Positions 30,974-40,708 of a stretch of 64,000 nucleotides of DNA are shown here, one piece after another. The notes under the pieces were generated by a model that made no database searches, was not told the DNA's origin, and worked only from the letters and a program-made list of their open reading frames with translations. The translations under genes were made by a program, and so were the position numbers. Each line of letters begins with the position of its first letter. Position 1 is the first letter of the stretch. Origin of the DNA: Bradyrhizobium zhanjiangense (GTDB lineage Bacteria; Pseudomonadota; Alphaproteobacteria; Rhizobiales; Xanthobacteraceae); NCBI RefSeq assembly GCF_004114935.1, contig NZ_CP022221.1, positions 7,275,001 to 7,339,000 of the forward strand, read 5' to 3'.

Positions 30974-31196
30974 GAATTATCTTTCTGTGGAGGTGGACGA
31001 ATCGCGGGCGGATCATAGCGGCCCCGGTTCCGCGAGTAGAGACGCGTAAGACCGATGCGAGTTCCCGGCTTCGCGAAAACTGCCCGAAATTGCCGCGGAT
31101 ACGGCAGGCCCTTTCCCGGAACATTGCGAAGTCGCATGCATTGGCAACCGAATGCGCCACTGGCGCTTGCCGAACATCACTTCGAAGGAGTTGCCC

Positions 31197-31550
31197 ATGC
31201 GAAACAGGATTCTTGCGCTCGCGGCGCTGTGCGTTGCGATCGGCTCGCCCCTCGCGGCACAGGCGCAAAGCGATGTCACGGTGGGACGCGCGCCCGCCGT
31301 GGTCGACAGCAGCCCGACCATTGCGGCCGACCAGCGGGTAGCCTTCCGCGACTATGTCGTCGAACAACGTGTGCCGCCCTTCCGCATCCCGGATCGCGTG
31401 GTGGTCGGCGCCATCTTACCCGAGAGCGGCATCACCTATTATGACGTGCCGCAACGTTTCGGCGCCACCACCTATCGCTACACCGTCGTGAACGGCGAGA
31501 CCGTGCTGGTCGAACCGCGCTCACGCCGCATCGTCGAGGTGCTGAACTGA
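31197..31550 (+). CDS. DUF1236 exported protein
   Basis: A 117-residue protein with a signal peptide (residues 1-21, ending AAQAQ) and a DUF1236-type domain (about 60-115, with a VVVGAILPESGITYYDVP segment and a C-terminal RIVEVL strand). This short secreted domain is common in Rhizobiales and has no assigned function. The ATG at 31197 has AAGGAG 7 bases upstream; the reading from 31152 only adds non-secretory sequence. It is monocistronic, with an intrinsic terminator 75 bp downstream. Confidence 0.85.
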   Translation: MRNRILALAALCVAIGSPLAAQAQSDVTVGRAPAVVDSSPTIAADQRVAFRDYVVEQRVPPFRIPDRVVVGAILPESGITYYDVPQRFGATTYRYTVVNGETVLVEPRSRRIVEVLN

Positions 31551-31626
31551 GATCGACGACCTGAGATCGACTAGATGTCCGGCGCGCCACATCAGGCTGG
31601 CGCGAGCAGTATTAATCGGACATCAG

Positions 31627-31665
31627 GCCCCGCCCGGTCCTCCCCCCGCCGGGTGGGGCTTTTTT
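31627..31665 (+). terminator. Rho-independent terminator of the DUF1236 gene
   Basis: Stem GCCCCGCCCGG / CCGGGTGGGGC with an 11-base loop, followed by TTTTTT. The strongest intrinsic terminator in the window. Confidence 0.9.
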
Positions 31666-31680
31666 GCGCCACACCAATAG

Positions 31681-31775
31681 CCGTCATTCCGGGACACGCC
31701 GAAGGCGTGGACCCGGAATCCATCGGGCCGCAGCGCATGAGGATGAATGGATTCCGGGCTCGCGCTCCGCGCGCC
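31681..31775. repeat. Repeat, 'CGTCATTCCGGG-CCCGGAATCCATC' family, copy 1
   Basis: CCGTCATTCCGGGACACGCC... with GGACCCGGAATCCATC and later GGATTCCGGGCTCGCG. The right end is cut short where the glyS stop begins. The full copy is at 62664-62771. Confidence 0.8.
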
Positions 31776-31792
31776 ACAGCCTCCTGCGCGAC

Positions 31793-33892
31793 TCAATCCT
31801 GGATCTTCGAGAAATCCGCCACCGCCCGCGTGGCGCTGCGGATCTCGTTCAGCAGCTTCAACCGATTCTCGCGCACCTTCGCATCGTCGTCATTGACGCG
31901 GACCTTGTCGAAGAACGCGTCGACCGGCGGACGCAATTTCGCCATCGCGCTCATCGCGGCGGCAAAGTCTTCCTTGGCGACGGCAGCGCTCGCTTCCGCC
32001 TTGACCTCACCGATCGCCTTCGCCAGCGCTTTCTCCTCGTTGAGGCTGTAGAGCGCAGCATCGGGCGCGCCGTCGAACGTGCGCTTGTCCTTCTTCTCTT
32101 CGATCGAAAGGATGTTGCTGGCGCGCTTGGTGCCGGCGAGCAGGTTCTTGCCATCGTCGCTATCGAGGAACTTGCCGAGCGCCTCGACTCGGCGGACGAT
32201 CATCAGGAGATCGTCCTGGCCGCCGAGCGCGAACACGGCATCGACGAGATCGTGCCGCGCCCCCTGCTCGCGGAGTTGGACTTTCAGGCGGTCGGCGAAG
32301 AAGGCGAGCAGGTCACTCGGAAGCTTTTGCGCATCGGCCGGCTTGACCGACAAGCCGGCGAGTGCGGACGCCGCCACCTCCATGAGCGACAAACGCAACG
32401 CGTTCTCGGCAATCAGCCTGATCACCCCGAGTGCTGCCCGCCGCAGTGCATACGGATCCTTGCTGCCCGTCGGCTTCTCGTCGATGACCCAGAAGCCGAC
32501 GAGCGTATCGATCTTATCCGCGAGCGCCACAGCCACGCTGACCGAATCTGTCGGCACGCGATCGGCAGGACCTTGCGGCTTGTAATGCTCCTCGCAGGCA
32601 GCAGCGACGGATGCATCCTCACCCTGTGCCAACGCGTAATACTTGCCCATCAGGCCCTGCACTTCCGGGAATTCGCCGACCACTTCGGTCAGCAGATCCG
32701 CCTTGGCGAGATGTGCGGCACGCATCGCCTTGGCGACATCGGCGCCGACCAGCGGCGCGATCTCGGCGGCGAGGCGTTCGATACGCTTGATGCGCTCCGC
32801 CTGCGTGCCGAGCTTCTCGTGGAACACGATCTGCTCGAACTTCGGCAGCCGATCCTCGAGCTTCGTCTTCAGATCGGTCTCGTAGAAGAATTTTGCATCG
32901 CTGAGCCGCGCGCGGATCACGCGCTCGTTGCCGCCGATGATGGTCTTGCCGCCATCGGTGGCCTCGATGTTGGCGACCAGGATGAACTTGTTGGCGAGTT
33001 TGCCCGTCTTGGGGTCGCGCACTACGAAGCACTTCTGGTTGTTGCGGATGGTGGCGCGGACCACCTCGTCGGGAGTTTTCAAGAACTCCTGCTCGAACGA
33101 GCCCATCAGCACGACCGGCCATTCGACGAGGCCTGCGACCTCATCGAGCAGGTTCTGGTCCTCGACCAGCTCGAAGCCTTGCGCGAAGGCAAGCTGCTTG
33201 GCGTCGGTCAGGACCGCGTCCTTGCGCCTGTCAGGGTCGAGCACGACCTTCGCATTCAGGAGCTTGGCTTCGTAGTCCGCGAAACGGCGGACAGAAATAG
33301 CTGATGGCGCGAGGAAGCGATGGCCGTAGGTGGTCTGGCCGGCCTCGATGCCATCGACCGAGAATTTTACGACATCGGGCTCTTCGGTCTCGAGGCCGAA
33401 GGTCGCGGTGATCGCGTGCAGCGGACGCACCCAGTTGAGCGAGCCGGGCTTGGCCGAGCGCGCGCCCCACCGCATCGATTTCGGCCAGGGGAAGGTGCGG
33501 ATGATGACGGGCAGGATTTCCGCGAGCACGTCGATGGCGTCGCGGCCGGTCTTCTCGATCAGCGCGATGTAGAAGTCGCCCTTCGGGTCGCGCTGGATCT
33601 TGGCTTCGTCCAGCGATTTCAGACCGGTCGCTTTCAAAAAGCCCTGCACGGCCGCATCGGGGCCGCCGACTTTCGGTCCGCGGCGCTCGGTCTTGAGATC
33701 AGGCTGGCGCGCAGGGATGCCGTGCACGGTGAGCGCAAGGCGGCGCGGCGTCGCGAAGGCTTTCGCGCCCTCATAGACGAGGCCTTCGGCGACGAGCTTG
33801 TCCGTGACCAGGCGGCGCAGATCGTCGGCCGCCTTGGCCTGCATGCGCGCGGGGATTTCTTCCGAGAACAGTTCAAGCAACAATTCGGGCAT
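31793..33892 (-). CDS. glyS: Glycyl-tRNA synthetase beta subunit
   Basis: A 699-residue beta chain of the tetrameric bacterial glycine-tRNA ligase; it binds and positions tRNA(Gly). It opens with [18 protein letters not shown], the typical start of the family, and carries the anticodon-binding region near the C-terminus. The long ORF upstream of 33892 is the glyQ gene in another frame. Its start overlaps the glyQ stop as TGATG, so the two are coupled. Confidence 0.97.
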   Translation of the reverse strand: MPELLLELFSEEIPARMQAKAADDLRRLVTDKLVAEGLVYEGAKAFATPRRLALTVHGIPARQPDLKTERRGPKVGGPDAAVQGFLKATGLKSLDEAKIQRDPKGDFYIALIEKTGRDAIDVLAEILPVIIRTFPWPKSMRWGARSAKPGSLNWVRPLHAITATFGLETEEPDVVKFSVDGIEAGQTTYGHRFLAPSAISVRRFADYEAKLLNAKVVLDPDRRKDAVLTDAKQLAFAQGFELVEDQNLLDEVAGLVEWPVVLMGSFEQEFLKTPDEVVRATIRNNQKCFVVRDPKTGKLANKFILVANIEATDGGKTIIGGNERVIRARLSDAKFFYETDLKTKLEDRLPKFEQIVFHEKLGTQAERIKRIERLAAEIAPLVGADVAKAMRAAHLAKADLLTEVVGEFPEVQGLMGKYYALAQGEDASVAAACEEHYKPQGPADRVPTDSVSVAVALADKIDTLVGFWVIDEKPTGSKDPYALRRAALGVIRLIAENALRLSLMEVAASALAGLSVKPADAQKLPSDLLAFFADRLKVQLREQGARHDLVDAVFALGGQDDLLMIVRRVEALGKFLDSDDGKNLLAGTKRASNILSIEEKKDKRTFDGAPDAALYSLNEEKALAKAIGEVKAEASAAVAKEDFAAAMSAMAKLRPPVDAFFDKVRVNDDDAKVRENRLKLLNEIRSATRAVADFSKIQD

Positions 33893-34827
33893 CAGGCCGC
33901 TCCACCGGCTTCGGTGTGCACCCAGGCTTCGCCGCAGGCTTTCGCCAGCTCGCGGACCCGGAAGATGTAGCTCTGTCGCTCCGTCACCGAAATCACGCCG
34001 CGCGCGTCGAGCAGGTTGAAGACATGGCTCGCCTTGATGCACTGGTCGTAAGCCGGCAGCGCCATCAGATGCGCCTCGCGCTTCTCGTCCTTCCAGCCGG
34101 CATCGAGGTATTTCTTGCAGGCCGTTTCGGCCATCTTGAATTGCTCGAACAGCATCGCGGTGTCAGCGTGCTCGAAATTGTGCCGCGAATATTCCTGCTC
34201 GGCCTGGAAGAACACCTCCCTGTAGGTGACCTTCTCGGCGCCCTCGCGACCGTTGAAGTTCAGATCCATGATGCGGTCGACGCCTTGCAGATAGCAGGCC
34301 AGCCGCTCGAGCCCGTAGGTGAGCTCGCCCGCGACCGGCGCGCATTCGACGCCAGCGACCTGCTGGAAATAGGTGAACTGGCTGACTTCCATGCCGTCGC
34401 ACCAGCACTCCCACCCCAGGCCCCAGGCGCCCAGCGTCGGGCTTTCCCAGTCGTCCTCGACGAAGCGGATGTCGTGCACGGCGGAATCGATGCCGATGGC
34501 CGCGAGCGACTTCAGGTACAGCTCCTGAAGGTTCGGCGGCGACGGCTTGAGGATGACCTGGAACTGATAATAGTGCTGGAGCCGGTTCGGGTTCTCGCCG
34601 TAGCGGCCGTCCTTGGGCCGGCGGGAGGGTTGCACATAGGCGGCATTCCACGGCCTCGGACCGAGCGCGCGCAGGGTCGTCCCGGGGTGGAAGGTGCCGG
34701 CGCCAACTTCCATGTCGTAGGGCTGAAGGATCACGCAGCCGTAATCCGCCCAGTAGCGCTGCAAGGCCAGGAGCAGGCCCTGGAACGAGCGTTCCGGGCG
34801 CATATGGGCGGGCAATGAGGCGTCCAT
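33892..34827 (-). CDS. glyQ: Glycyl-tRNA synthetase alpha subunit
   Basis: A 311-residue catalytic subunit of class II glycyl-tRNA synthetase (alpha2beta2). Conserved blocks are [32 protein letters not shown] motif 2 (here [13 protein letters not shown]), and the [15 protein letters not shown] stretch. Its length is close to the usual 300. The start lies in a family-typical position just before [13 protein letters not shown]. It is co-transcribed with glyS. Confidence 0.97.
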   Translation of the reverse strand: MDASLPAHMRPERSFQGLLLALQRYWADYGCVILQPYDMEVGAGTFHPGTTLRALGPRPWNAAYVQPSRRPKDGRYGENPNRLQHYYQFQVILKPSPPNLQELYLKSLAAIGIDSAVHDIRFVEDDWESPTLGAWGLGWECWCDGMEVSQFTYFQQVAGVECAPVAGELTYGLERLACYLQGVDRIMDLNFNGREGAEKVTYREVFFQAEQEYSRHNFEHADTAMLFEQFKMAETACKKYLDAGWKDEKREAHLMALPAYDQCIKASHVFNLLDARGVISVTERQSYIFRVRELAKACGEAWVHTEAGGAA

Positions 34828-34911
34828 CGTCAGATCAGGCTCTCGCGGGGGGTTGAATCGCGCGGGACCGTATCGACGGCGGGGGTGGGAATCAAGGCGA
34901 AGGGGGCTTCT

Positions 34912-35034
34912 TACCTCGCCCGCCTGCGGGAGATGTCGGCGCGAAGCGCCGGGTGAGGGCTTTCTCCTCTTGGGGTTCTCGCTCGTGGAGGGACCCTCTC
35001 CCCAGCCCTCCCCCGCAAGCGGGAGAGGGGGCGC
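34912..35034. repeat. Palindromic repeat, 'CTCTCCCGC' family
   Basis: CCTCGCCCGCCTGCGGGAGA, GGGTGAGGGCTTTC, then GACCCTCTCCCCAGCC and CCCCCGCAAGCGGGAGAGGG. It separates glyQ from the small membrane gene at 35054. Confidence 0.75.
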
Positions 35035-35053
35035 ACCTTGCGCGCGGGAAGAG

Positions 35054-35245
35054 CTAGCCCGGCCGGTAAGCTCCGGTCACGGGGTCACGTTTCAGCGTCT
35101 GGATGTCCCCCATAGGGGCGGCCTCGGTGACGCGCGACAGGCGCATCTCCTCCAGCTCCTGGTTGATCCGGACAGCGGTCTTGTAGGCCCAGCGGACCAC
35201 GGCAAGCCCGCCCAGGACGCCCGCGAAAGCGACGAACGGCGGCAT
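35054..35245 (-). CDS. Small membrane-anchored hypothetical protein
   Basis: A 63-residue protein with one N-terminal hydrophobic helix (about 4-20, [18 protein letters not shown]). A charged amphipathic segment ([13 protein letters not shown]) and a tail ending [12 protein letters not shown] follow. The family is not recognised, but the compact layout and GC3-biased codons look genuine. It lies about 105 bp downstream of, and in the same direction as, the SppA-like gene. Confidence 0.65.
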   Translation of the reverse strand: MPPFVAFAGVLGGLAVVRWAYKTAVRINQELEEMRLSRVTEAAPMGDIQTLKRDPVTGAYRPG

Positions 35246-35350
35246 CGGTCGATCCTTGTCTAATGCTCAGCCCCCACGCGCATTGTTGCGCAGATGGACC
35301 TGCGCCGCAATCGGAGCGTCGAGGGGCCAAATGGCGCGGGAGCGCGAGCC

Positions 35351-36259
35351 CTAGAACCCGAATTTCGCCCAAATCGCCCGCGTCTCGACCGCCGAGATCA
35401 GCTCGTCCGGCAGGCCGGCCATTGATTCCAGGGCCGAAAGCTGCCCCGCGCCGGGCGCTTTCCGGCCCAGAAGGCCGGAGAGGAGCCCAGTCGGCTGCGC
35501 GATCACCGGGGTGAGAACCTTCTCGCCATAGCGGGCACGAAGAGTTGAGCGGATATCACCGATGCCGTCGGCGAGCCCCAGCGCGATCGCGCTCTCGCCG
35601 GCCCAGTATTCTCCCGTGAACAGGGTGTCGTCCGCGCCCTTCAGCCGCGCGCCGCGGCTGTCCTTTACCAGCGAGATGAAGATCTGGTGGATCTCGCGCT
35701 GGATCGCCTTCAGCTTGGCGACGTCATCCGGGTTCTCGGGGAGGAACGGGTCGAGCATCGCCTTGTGGGCGCCGGCGGTGTAGAGGCGCCGCTCGACGCC
35801 GAGCCGCCTGATCGCCTCCTGGAAACCAAAACTGCCACCGACCACGCCGATCGAGCCGAGGATCGAAGAGGGATCGCAGATGATCTCATCGCCGGCACAG
35901 GCGATCATGTAGCCGCCCGAGGCCGCAACGTCCTCGACGAAGACCAGCACGGGCAGCTTCTTCTCCGCCGCGAGCTGCTTGATGCGCAGGTAGATCTGGC
36001 GCGACTGCACCGGCGAGCCGCCGGGCGAATTGATCACCAGCGCCACCGCCTTCGCGTTCCGATACGAAAACGCCCGCTCCAGCACCCGTGCGACGGTCGC
36101 GAGCGTCATGCCCGGACGCAGCGGCGTCACTGCGCCGATTACGCCGGATAGCCGCACCACCGGCACGATTGCCGCGCCGGGCCGGAAACGCGCCGGCAGA
36201 TATTGCATGAGCTTGTCGGCCAGGCCGGAACTCTCACGATCGTTCAATTGTTCGGCCAT
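35351..36259 (-). CDS. sppA: S49 family serine peptidase (SppA/SohB-like)
   Basis: A 302-residue S49 peptidase. The catalytic pair is visible: nucleophile Ser114 in AASGGYMIA and general base Lys166 in TAGAHKAMLDPF. The DPSSILGSIGVVGG segment lines the active site. Family members digest cleaved signal peptides or membrane-protein fragments. No convincing N-terminal signal or membrane anchor is seen, so a cytoplasmic or peripherally membrane-bound form is likely. It is shorter than the tandem 67-kDa SppA of E. coli and matches the single-domain type. Confidence 0.9.
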   Translation of the reverse strand: MAEQLNDRESSGLADKLMQYLPARFRPGAAIVPVVRLSGVIGAVTPLRPGMTLATVARVLERAFSYRNAKAVALVINSPGGSPVQSRQIYLRIKQLAAEKKLPVLVFVEDVAASGGYMIACAGDEIICDPSSILGSIGVVGGSFGFQEAIRRLGVERRLYTAGAHKAMLDPFLPENPDDVAKLKAIQREIHQIFISLVKDSRGARLKGADDTLFTGEYWAGESAIALGLADGIGDIRSTLRARYGEKVLTPVIAQPTGLLSGLLGRKAPGAGQLSALESMAGLPDELISAVETRAIWAKFGF

Positions 36260-36370
36260 GCCGTTACCTCTGCTTAACCATTTCTTATCACGCGACTGTC
36301 ATTGGAAGTGCCTGGAACGTGTTTTGCAGATTTTCCGTTGGGAGGCTGCAATGAGGCAGCGGAGAACGCC

Positions 36371-36469
36371 ATGAAAATCTATTTGCTGATGCTGCTGATC
36401 GGTGCGCTATTCATGGCGATCCGTCTGACGACGCCGCAGGAACAGCAGTCGGAATCGCTTCCGCAGTAG
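36371..36469 (+). CDS. 32-residue membrane microprotein (putative)
   Basis: ATG 36371 to TAG 36467-36469, encoding one hydrophobic helix (KIYLLMLLIGALFMAI) and a polar tail TTPQEQQSESLPQ. GGAGA lies 6 bases before the ATG, a good ribosome site. It fills the gap between the divergent SppA promoter and the end of the methylase gene. No family is known to me; support is the ribosome site and helix only. Confidence 0.5.
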   Translation: MKIYLLMLLIGALFMAIRLTTPQEQQSESLPQ

Positions 36470-36473
36470 GCCG

Positions 36474-37241
36474 TCACGGCTCCGCCAACGGCAACACCGC
36501 CCTCCCCTCCAGAATCTCCTTCACCTCTTTTTTAGGGACGCCTGACTCGTCGTTGAGCATGAGGCCCGGCAGCAGTCGCGTCGGCGCCCGGCCGCCTTTG
36601 ACCGCGCGCACCAGCACCCGGATCGCGGGACGTCCGGCTTCCCCATGAACCGGAAGAATCGACAGGCTGCCGAAGCCGCGTGACAGCGCTGCCAGGACGT
36701 CGGCAATCCCATCTGCACGCCAGATCAATGTCAGCACGCCATTCGATCGCAGGATGCGCCGCGCCGCATGCACCCATGCATTCAGCGTCTCCTCGCTCGC
36801 GACATGGGCGGTGTGACGCGCCTGGTCCGGCGACCCGCGATGCCGAGCCGGATCGTTGAAAGGCGGGTTCATCAGCACCACGTCGACGCTGTCGGGCACG
36901 AGCCCATGTGCCGCAAATGCCTGGGCATCGGCCGTGACGTCGAGCACGATCGCTTCGGCGGCAATTCCATTCGCCGCGGCGTTGGCCCGCGCAAGCTCCG
37001 CCAGCTCCGGATCGATCTCGACCAAGCTGAGGTTGATCCCCGCCACGCGCCGGGCGAGCGCGAGGCCCGCCGCGCCGATGCCGGCGCCGAGATCGACCAC
37101 GCGATCGCCTGCCCTGGCCTCGGTCGCCGCCGCGAGCAGGATGGCGTCGTGCCCGGCGCGATGGCCGGACCGCTTCTGCTTCAGGCGCAACTGCCCGCCG
37201 AGAAAGGCGTCCTCGGTGATATCAGCCGGCGCCTCAATCAT
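36474..37241 (-). CDS. SAM-dependent methyltransferase (TrmN6/YfiC-like)
   Basis: A 255-residue class I methyltransferase. The SAM motif is VVDLGAGIGAAGLALARR, and the catalytic motif NPPF (in LMNPPFNDP) marks N6-adenine or glutamine methylases. Best match in style is TrmN6, which methylates A37 of tRNA(Val), and the GHRAGHDAILLAAA opening also fits. The start at 37241 overlaps the stop of the DUF2007 gene by 8 bases, showing coupling; the longer ORF from 37310 lies inside that gene. Confidence 0.85.
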   Translation of the reverse strand: MIEAPADITEDAFLGGQLRLKQKRSGHRAGHDAILLAAATEARAGDRVVDLGAGIGAAGLALARRVAGINLSLVEIDPELAELARANAAANGIAAEAIVLDVTADAQAFAAHGLVPDSVDVVLMNPPFNDPARHRGSPDQARHTAHVASEETLNAWVHAARRILRSNGVLTLIWRADGIADVLAALSRGFGSLSILPVHGEAGRPAIRVLVRAVKGGRAPTRLLPGLMLNDESGVPKKEVKEILEGRAVLPLAEP

Positions 37242-37461
37242 CGCCGCGCAGTTCGTGGCTGAGGCCAGCCTCGGTGAGGAGCTGACGGGCCTCGAGGGCG
37301 TCGTCTTCATGGACCAGGATACGGCGCGGCAAAATGCCGAGCGAGCCCTCGATGATGCTCATGTTCTGGTCCAGCACCAGATGATGGATGTTGGCACCGT
37401 CGAGCAGTGCGCCGATCGCCGACACCAGCACCATGTCGTTGGTCCGAACCAGTTCACGCAA
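37234..37461 (-). CDS. DUF2007 small protein (TTG start)
   Basis: A 75-residue DUF2007-type protein (putative signal-transducing domain found beside methylases). It begins LRELVRTNDMVLVSAIGALL and contains LVLDQNMSIIEGSLGILPRRILV. A TTG at 37461 with AGGAGA 8 bases upstream fits homolog length; ATG 37500 adds 13 residues without support and ATG 37434 loses the first strand. It overlaps the methyltransferase start by 8 bases, so it is the first gene of a two-gene operon. Function is unknown. Confidence 0.8.
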   Translation of the reverse strand: MRELVRTNDMVLVSAIGALLDGANIHHLVLDQNMSIIEGSLGILPRRILVHEDDALEARQLLTEAGLSHELRGDD

Positions 37462-37595
37462 AACGCAGGTCTCCTGCCTGAAAAAGGGGGAAAGCGGCAA
37501 ATGTCAATGGTTCCGCGGCACTTGCCGCGTCCGCCGCCAGTTTCTATTGTCTTTCCATCAGAATAGCCCTTCCGGGGCAAATATTGGAGACCGGC

Positions 37596-38603
37596 GTGGC
37601 CGTCATCGTACCTTTCGAAACTCCCGGCGCGTCGATCGAAGAGCTGGTTACCCTTGTCGCCGGTGACATGGAGCGCGTCAACGCCACGATCCTGTCGCGG
37701 ACCGGTTCGGATGTAACCATGATCCCGGAGGTCGCCAACCATCTGATTTCCTCCGGAGGAAAACGACTGCGGCCGATGCTGACGCTCGCCATGGCCAACC
37801 TCGCCGGCTACACCGGCGACGGCCACATCAAGCTCGCCGCCTCCGTGGAGTTCATGCACACCGCGACGCTGCTCCACGACGACGTCGTCGACGAGAGCGA
37901 GATGCGCCGCGGCAAGCTGTCGGCGCGCATGCTCTGGGGCAACGAGGCGAGCGTGCTGGTCGGCGACTTCCTGCTCGGCCAGGCTTTTCGCATGATGGTG
38001 GAGGTCGGCTCGCTGCGCGCGCTCGACATCCTCTCCGCGGCTGCCGCCACCATCGCCGAGGGCGAGGTGATGCAGCTCGCGGCTGCCAAGAACACCGCGA
38101 CCACTGAGGACGAATATCTCGCCGTGATCCGCGGCAAGACCGCCGAGCTGTTCGCGGCCGCCTGCGAGGTCGGCCCTGTCATCGCCAACCGTCCGAAGGC
38201 GGAGCAGACCGCCTGCCGCTCGGTCGGCATGAATCTCGGCATCGCCTTCCAGCTCGTCGATGACGTGCTCGACTATGGTGGCAAGAGCGCCAAGCTCGGC
38301 AAGAACACCGGCGACGATTTCCGCGAGGGCAAGATCACCCTGCCCGTCGTGCTCGCCTTCCGCCGCGGCAACGACACCGAGCGCGCCTTCTGGATCCGGG
38401 CGCTGGAGCGCGGCGAGATCGGCGATTCCGATCTCGACCACGCCATCGGCCTGATGAACAAGCACCGCGCCCTCGAGGACACGCTGAGCCGCGCCCAGCA
38501 CTACGGCGCCATGGCGGTCGACGCGCTGGCGCTGTTCCCGCCCTCGCCGATGAAGAGCGCGCTGGAGCAGGTCGTGGCGTTCTGCCTGGCGCGGTCGCAT
38601 TAG
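37596..38603 (+). CDS. ispB: Polyprenyl (octa/decaprenyl) diphosphate synthase
   Basis: A 335-residue trans-prenyltransferase making the long isoprenoid tail of ubiquinone. The first aspartate-rich motif is LLHDDVVDE, the second FQLVDDVLDY. RGK and KT motifs for diphosphate binding are present. Bulky residues before the first motif point to a long-chain product, which in Bradyrhizobium would be the ubiquinone-10 side chain (inferred). GTG at 37596 is the start because GGAG lies 8 bases upstream; a TTG at 37584 has none. Confidence 0.92.
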   Translation: MAVIVPFETPGASIEELVTLVAGDMERVNATILSRTGSDVTMIPEVANHLISSGGKRLRPMLTLAMANLAGYTGDGHIKLAASVEFMHTATLLHDDVVDESEMRRGKLSARMLWGNEASVLVGDFLLGQAFRMMVEVGSLRALDILSAAAATIAEGEVMQLAAAKNTATTEDEYLAVIRGKTAELFAAACEVGPVIANRPKAEQTACRSVGMNLGIAFQLVDDVLDYGGKSAKLGKNTGDDFREGKITLPVVLAFRRGNDTERAFWIRALERGEIGDSDLDHAIGLMNKHRALEDTLSRAQHYGAMAVDALALFPPSPMKSALEQVVAFCLARSH

Positions 38604-38664
38604 GCGCCCCTCTACGGCACACACCGGCGACACCGGTGAGATCCGCCCACCGCTGCCTCCACAT

Positions 38665-38744
38665 CGTCATTGCGAGCGCAGCGAAGCAATCCAGAATCCC
38701 TCTGCGGAAATAGTCTGGATTGCTTCGCTCCGCTCGCAATGACG
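38665..38744. repeat. Repeat, 'CGTCATTGCGAG' family, copy 2
   Basis: Near-perfect inverted repeat: CGTCATTGCGAGCGCAGCG and GAAGCAATCCAGA, mirrored by TCTGGATTGCTTCGCTCCG and CTCGCAATGACG. Confidence 0.9.
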
Positions 38745-38845
38745 GAGTGTGGCGCACGACCATGTTTCGCCAACTCGCATTTCAACTCACCCCACAGCCC
38801 CGCGGTCGCGCCGCTTCCTTACCAGCCTCCACCCGCGCTCACCCG

Positions 38846-38868
38846 GTAACTTGCATTTTGCAAGTTAC
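38846..38868. promoter_or_regulatory. Perfect palindromic operator upstream of the HxlR gene
   Basis: Perfect 10-bp inverted repeat GTAACTTGCA / TGCAAGTTAC separated by TTT, ending 17 bp before the HxlR start codon. The size and symmetry fit a dimeric winged-helix repressor, so autoregulation of the whole operon is likely. Confidence 0.75.
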
Positions 38869-38885
38869 TGCCCTACCTTCCCGCC

Positions 38886-39401
38886 ATGCAGCCCAAATCC
38901 CCTTCCATCCTGGAATGCCCGGTCGGCCGCGCCGTGGAGACGGTCGGCGAATGGTGGAGCATTCTGATCCTGCGGGATGCGTTTCAGGGCGCGACGAAGT
39001 TCGACGAGTTTTCGCAAAACCTCGGCATCGCGCCGAACATCCTGTCGCGGCGGCTCGCCCATCTCACCGAGAGCGGCATGTTCGTTCGCCGCCGCTATCA
39101 TGAGCGGCCGCCGCGCTACGAATATGTGCTGACGGATAAGGCGCGGGATTTCTTCCCCGTGATCGTGGCGCTGCTCGCCTGGGGCAACAAGCATCTCGCT
39201 CCCAAAGGCGAATCTATCCTGCTGGCGAACCGAAGCGACGTTCGCCCGCTCGATCCTGTCGTCGTCGACGCCGCCGACATGCGTCCGATCACGCTCACCA
39301 ATGCAGTCGTCATCGCAGGCCCCCGCGCCAGCCGCGGGATGCGTGCGCGGCTCGCTTCGCTCAAAGCCATGAACCCGGCCGTCGCGCCGGCTGGAGACTG
39401 A
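38886..39401 (+). CDS. HxlR-family winged-helix transcriptional regulator
   Basis: A 171-residue regulator with the HxlR fold: CPVGRAVETVGEWWSILILRD (Cys11 near the start, cut here by the family's helix 1), then FSQNLGIAPNILSRRL as the recognition region and a YVLTDKARDFFP wing. A 60-residue extension follows the typical 110-residue core. HxlR proteins sense aldehydes, quinones or reactive species, often through a conserved cysteine. A perfect palindrome lies just upstream. It is followed 1 base later by a KAS II gene. Confidence 0.9.
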   Translation: MQPKSPSILECPVGRAVETVGEWWSILILRDAFQGATKFDEFSQNLGIAPNILSRRLAHLTESGMFVRRRYHERPPRYEYVLTDKARDFFPVIVALLAWGNKHLAPKGESILLANRSDVRPLDPVVVDAADMRPITLTNAVVIAGPRASRGMRARLASLKAMNPAVAPAGD

Positions 39402-39402
39402 C

Positions 39403-40665
39403 ATGCGTCGTATCGTTGTGACCGGAATGGGCGCAGTGTCGCCGCTTGGCTGCGGTGTCGAACTGTCCTGGCGCCGGCTGCTGGCCGGTCAAAGCGGGCT
39501 GCGCCCGCTGCCGGAATGGGCGCAGGCACTGCCGGCGCGCATTGCCGGGCTCGTGCCCGACAGGACCGATGACACCGAAGGCGGCTTCGATCCCGCACAG
39601 GCGGCCGCGCCAAAAGACCAGCGCAAGATGGACCGCTTCATCCTGTTCGCGCTGCTCGCCACCGCAGAAGCGGTGACGCAAGCCAAATGGATGCCGCAAG
39701 ACGCAGCGGCGCAGGAACGGACTGCGACGATCATCGCCTCCGGCGTCGGCGGCTTCCCGGCGATGGCGGAAGCGGTGCGCATCACCGAGCAGCGCGGCGC
39801 GCGCCGGCTCTCGCCGTTCACGATCCCCTCGTTCCTCGCCAATCTCGCCGCCGGCCACGTCTCGATCAAATACGGCTACAAGGGCGCGCTGGGCACGCCT
39901 GTCACGGCCTGCGCCGCCGGCGTGCAGGCGATCGGCGATGCCGCGCGCATGATCCGCGCTGGCGAAGCCGACGTTGCGATCTGCGGCGGCGCGGAGGCCT
40001 GTATCGATATCGTCAGCCTCGGTGGCTTTGCAGCCGCACGTGCACTGTCGAGCGGCTACAACGACGAGCCCGCGCGCGCCTCGCGCCCGTTCGATCGGAA
40101 GCGCGACGGGTTTGTGATGGGCGAAGGCGCCGGCATCCTGGTGATCGAGGGGCTGGAGCATGCGCTGGCGCGCGGTGCAACGCCGATCGCGGAGATCGTC
40201 GGCTACGGCACGAGCGCGGATGCCTATCACATGACATCGGGTCCGCCCGATGGCGACGGCGCCCGCCGCGCCATGGAGATCGCGCTTCGGCAGGCGGATC
40301 TTGCGCCCACGGATTTGCAGCATCTGAACGCGCATGCGACGTCGACGCCGGCCGGCGACGAGAGCGAGCTTGGTGCGATCGGCGCGCTGTTCGGCCGTAA
40401 CCGCGGCATTGCCGTGAGCGCGACCAAATCGGCCACCGGCCATCTGCTTGGCGCCGCCGGCGGTCTCGAGGCGATCTTCACGGTGCTCGCTTTGCGCGAC
40501 CAGATCGCGCCGCCGACACTCAATCTCGAAAACCCGGATCCTGGCGCTGATGGCATTGACATCGTCTCCGGCGCAGCGCGGCCGATGCCGATGCAATGCG
40601 CCATCTCCAACGGCTTCGGCTTTGGCGGGGTCAATGCCAGCGTGATCTTCCGCCGGATGGGCTAA
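39403..40665 (+). CDS. fabF: Beta-ketoacyl-ACP synthase II-type condensing enzyme
   Basis: A 420-residue thiolase-fold condensing enzyme with the full KAS triad: Cys170 (TACAAGVQ), His311 (NAHATSTPAGD) and His347 (KSATGHLLGAAGG). It extends acyl-ACP by two carbons, or acts in a secondary acyl pathway. No other fab gene is adjacent. It lies in an operon behind an HxlR regulator, so a specialised rather than the main FabF role is likely (inferred). The start follows the HxlR stop by 1 base, with GGAGACTG just upstream. Confidence 0.9.
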   Translation: MRRIVVTGMGAVSPLGCGVELSWRRLLAGQSGLRPLPEWAQALPARIAGLVPDRTDDTEGGFDPAQAAAPKDQRKMDRFILFALLATAEAVTQAKWMPQDAAAQERTATIIASGVGGFPAMAEAVRITEQRGARRLSPFTIPSFLANLAAGHVSIKYGYKGALGTPVTACAAGVQAIGDAARMIRAGEADVAICGGAEACIDIVSLGGFAAARALSSGYNDEPARASRPFDRKRDGFVMGEGAGILVIEGLEHALARGATPIAEIVGYGTSADAYHMTSGPPDGDGARRAMEIALRQADLAPTDLQHLNAHATSTPAGDESELGAIGALFGRNRGIAVSATKSATGHLLGAAGGLEAIFTVLALRDQIAPPTLNLENPDPGADGIDIVSGAARPMPMQCAISNGFGFGGVNASVIFRRMG

Positions 40666-40708
40666 ACGAGGGCCTTGCAATCGCGTCAGGCTTCGTTACC
40701 AAAACAGC

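Noticed and set aside
31118..31144. GGAAC-N17-ATTGG before the DUF1236 gene as a third target of the ECF sigma
   Set aside because: Only the -35 core, the spacing and the first two bases of the -10 match; the rest of ATCCA is not kept. Too weak to list.
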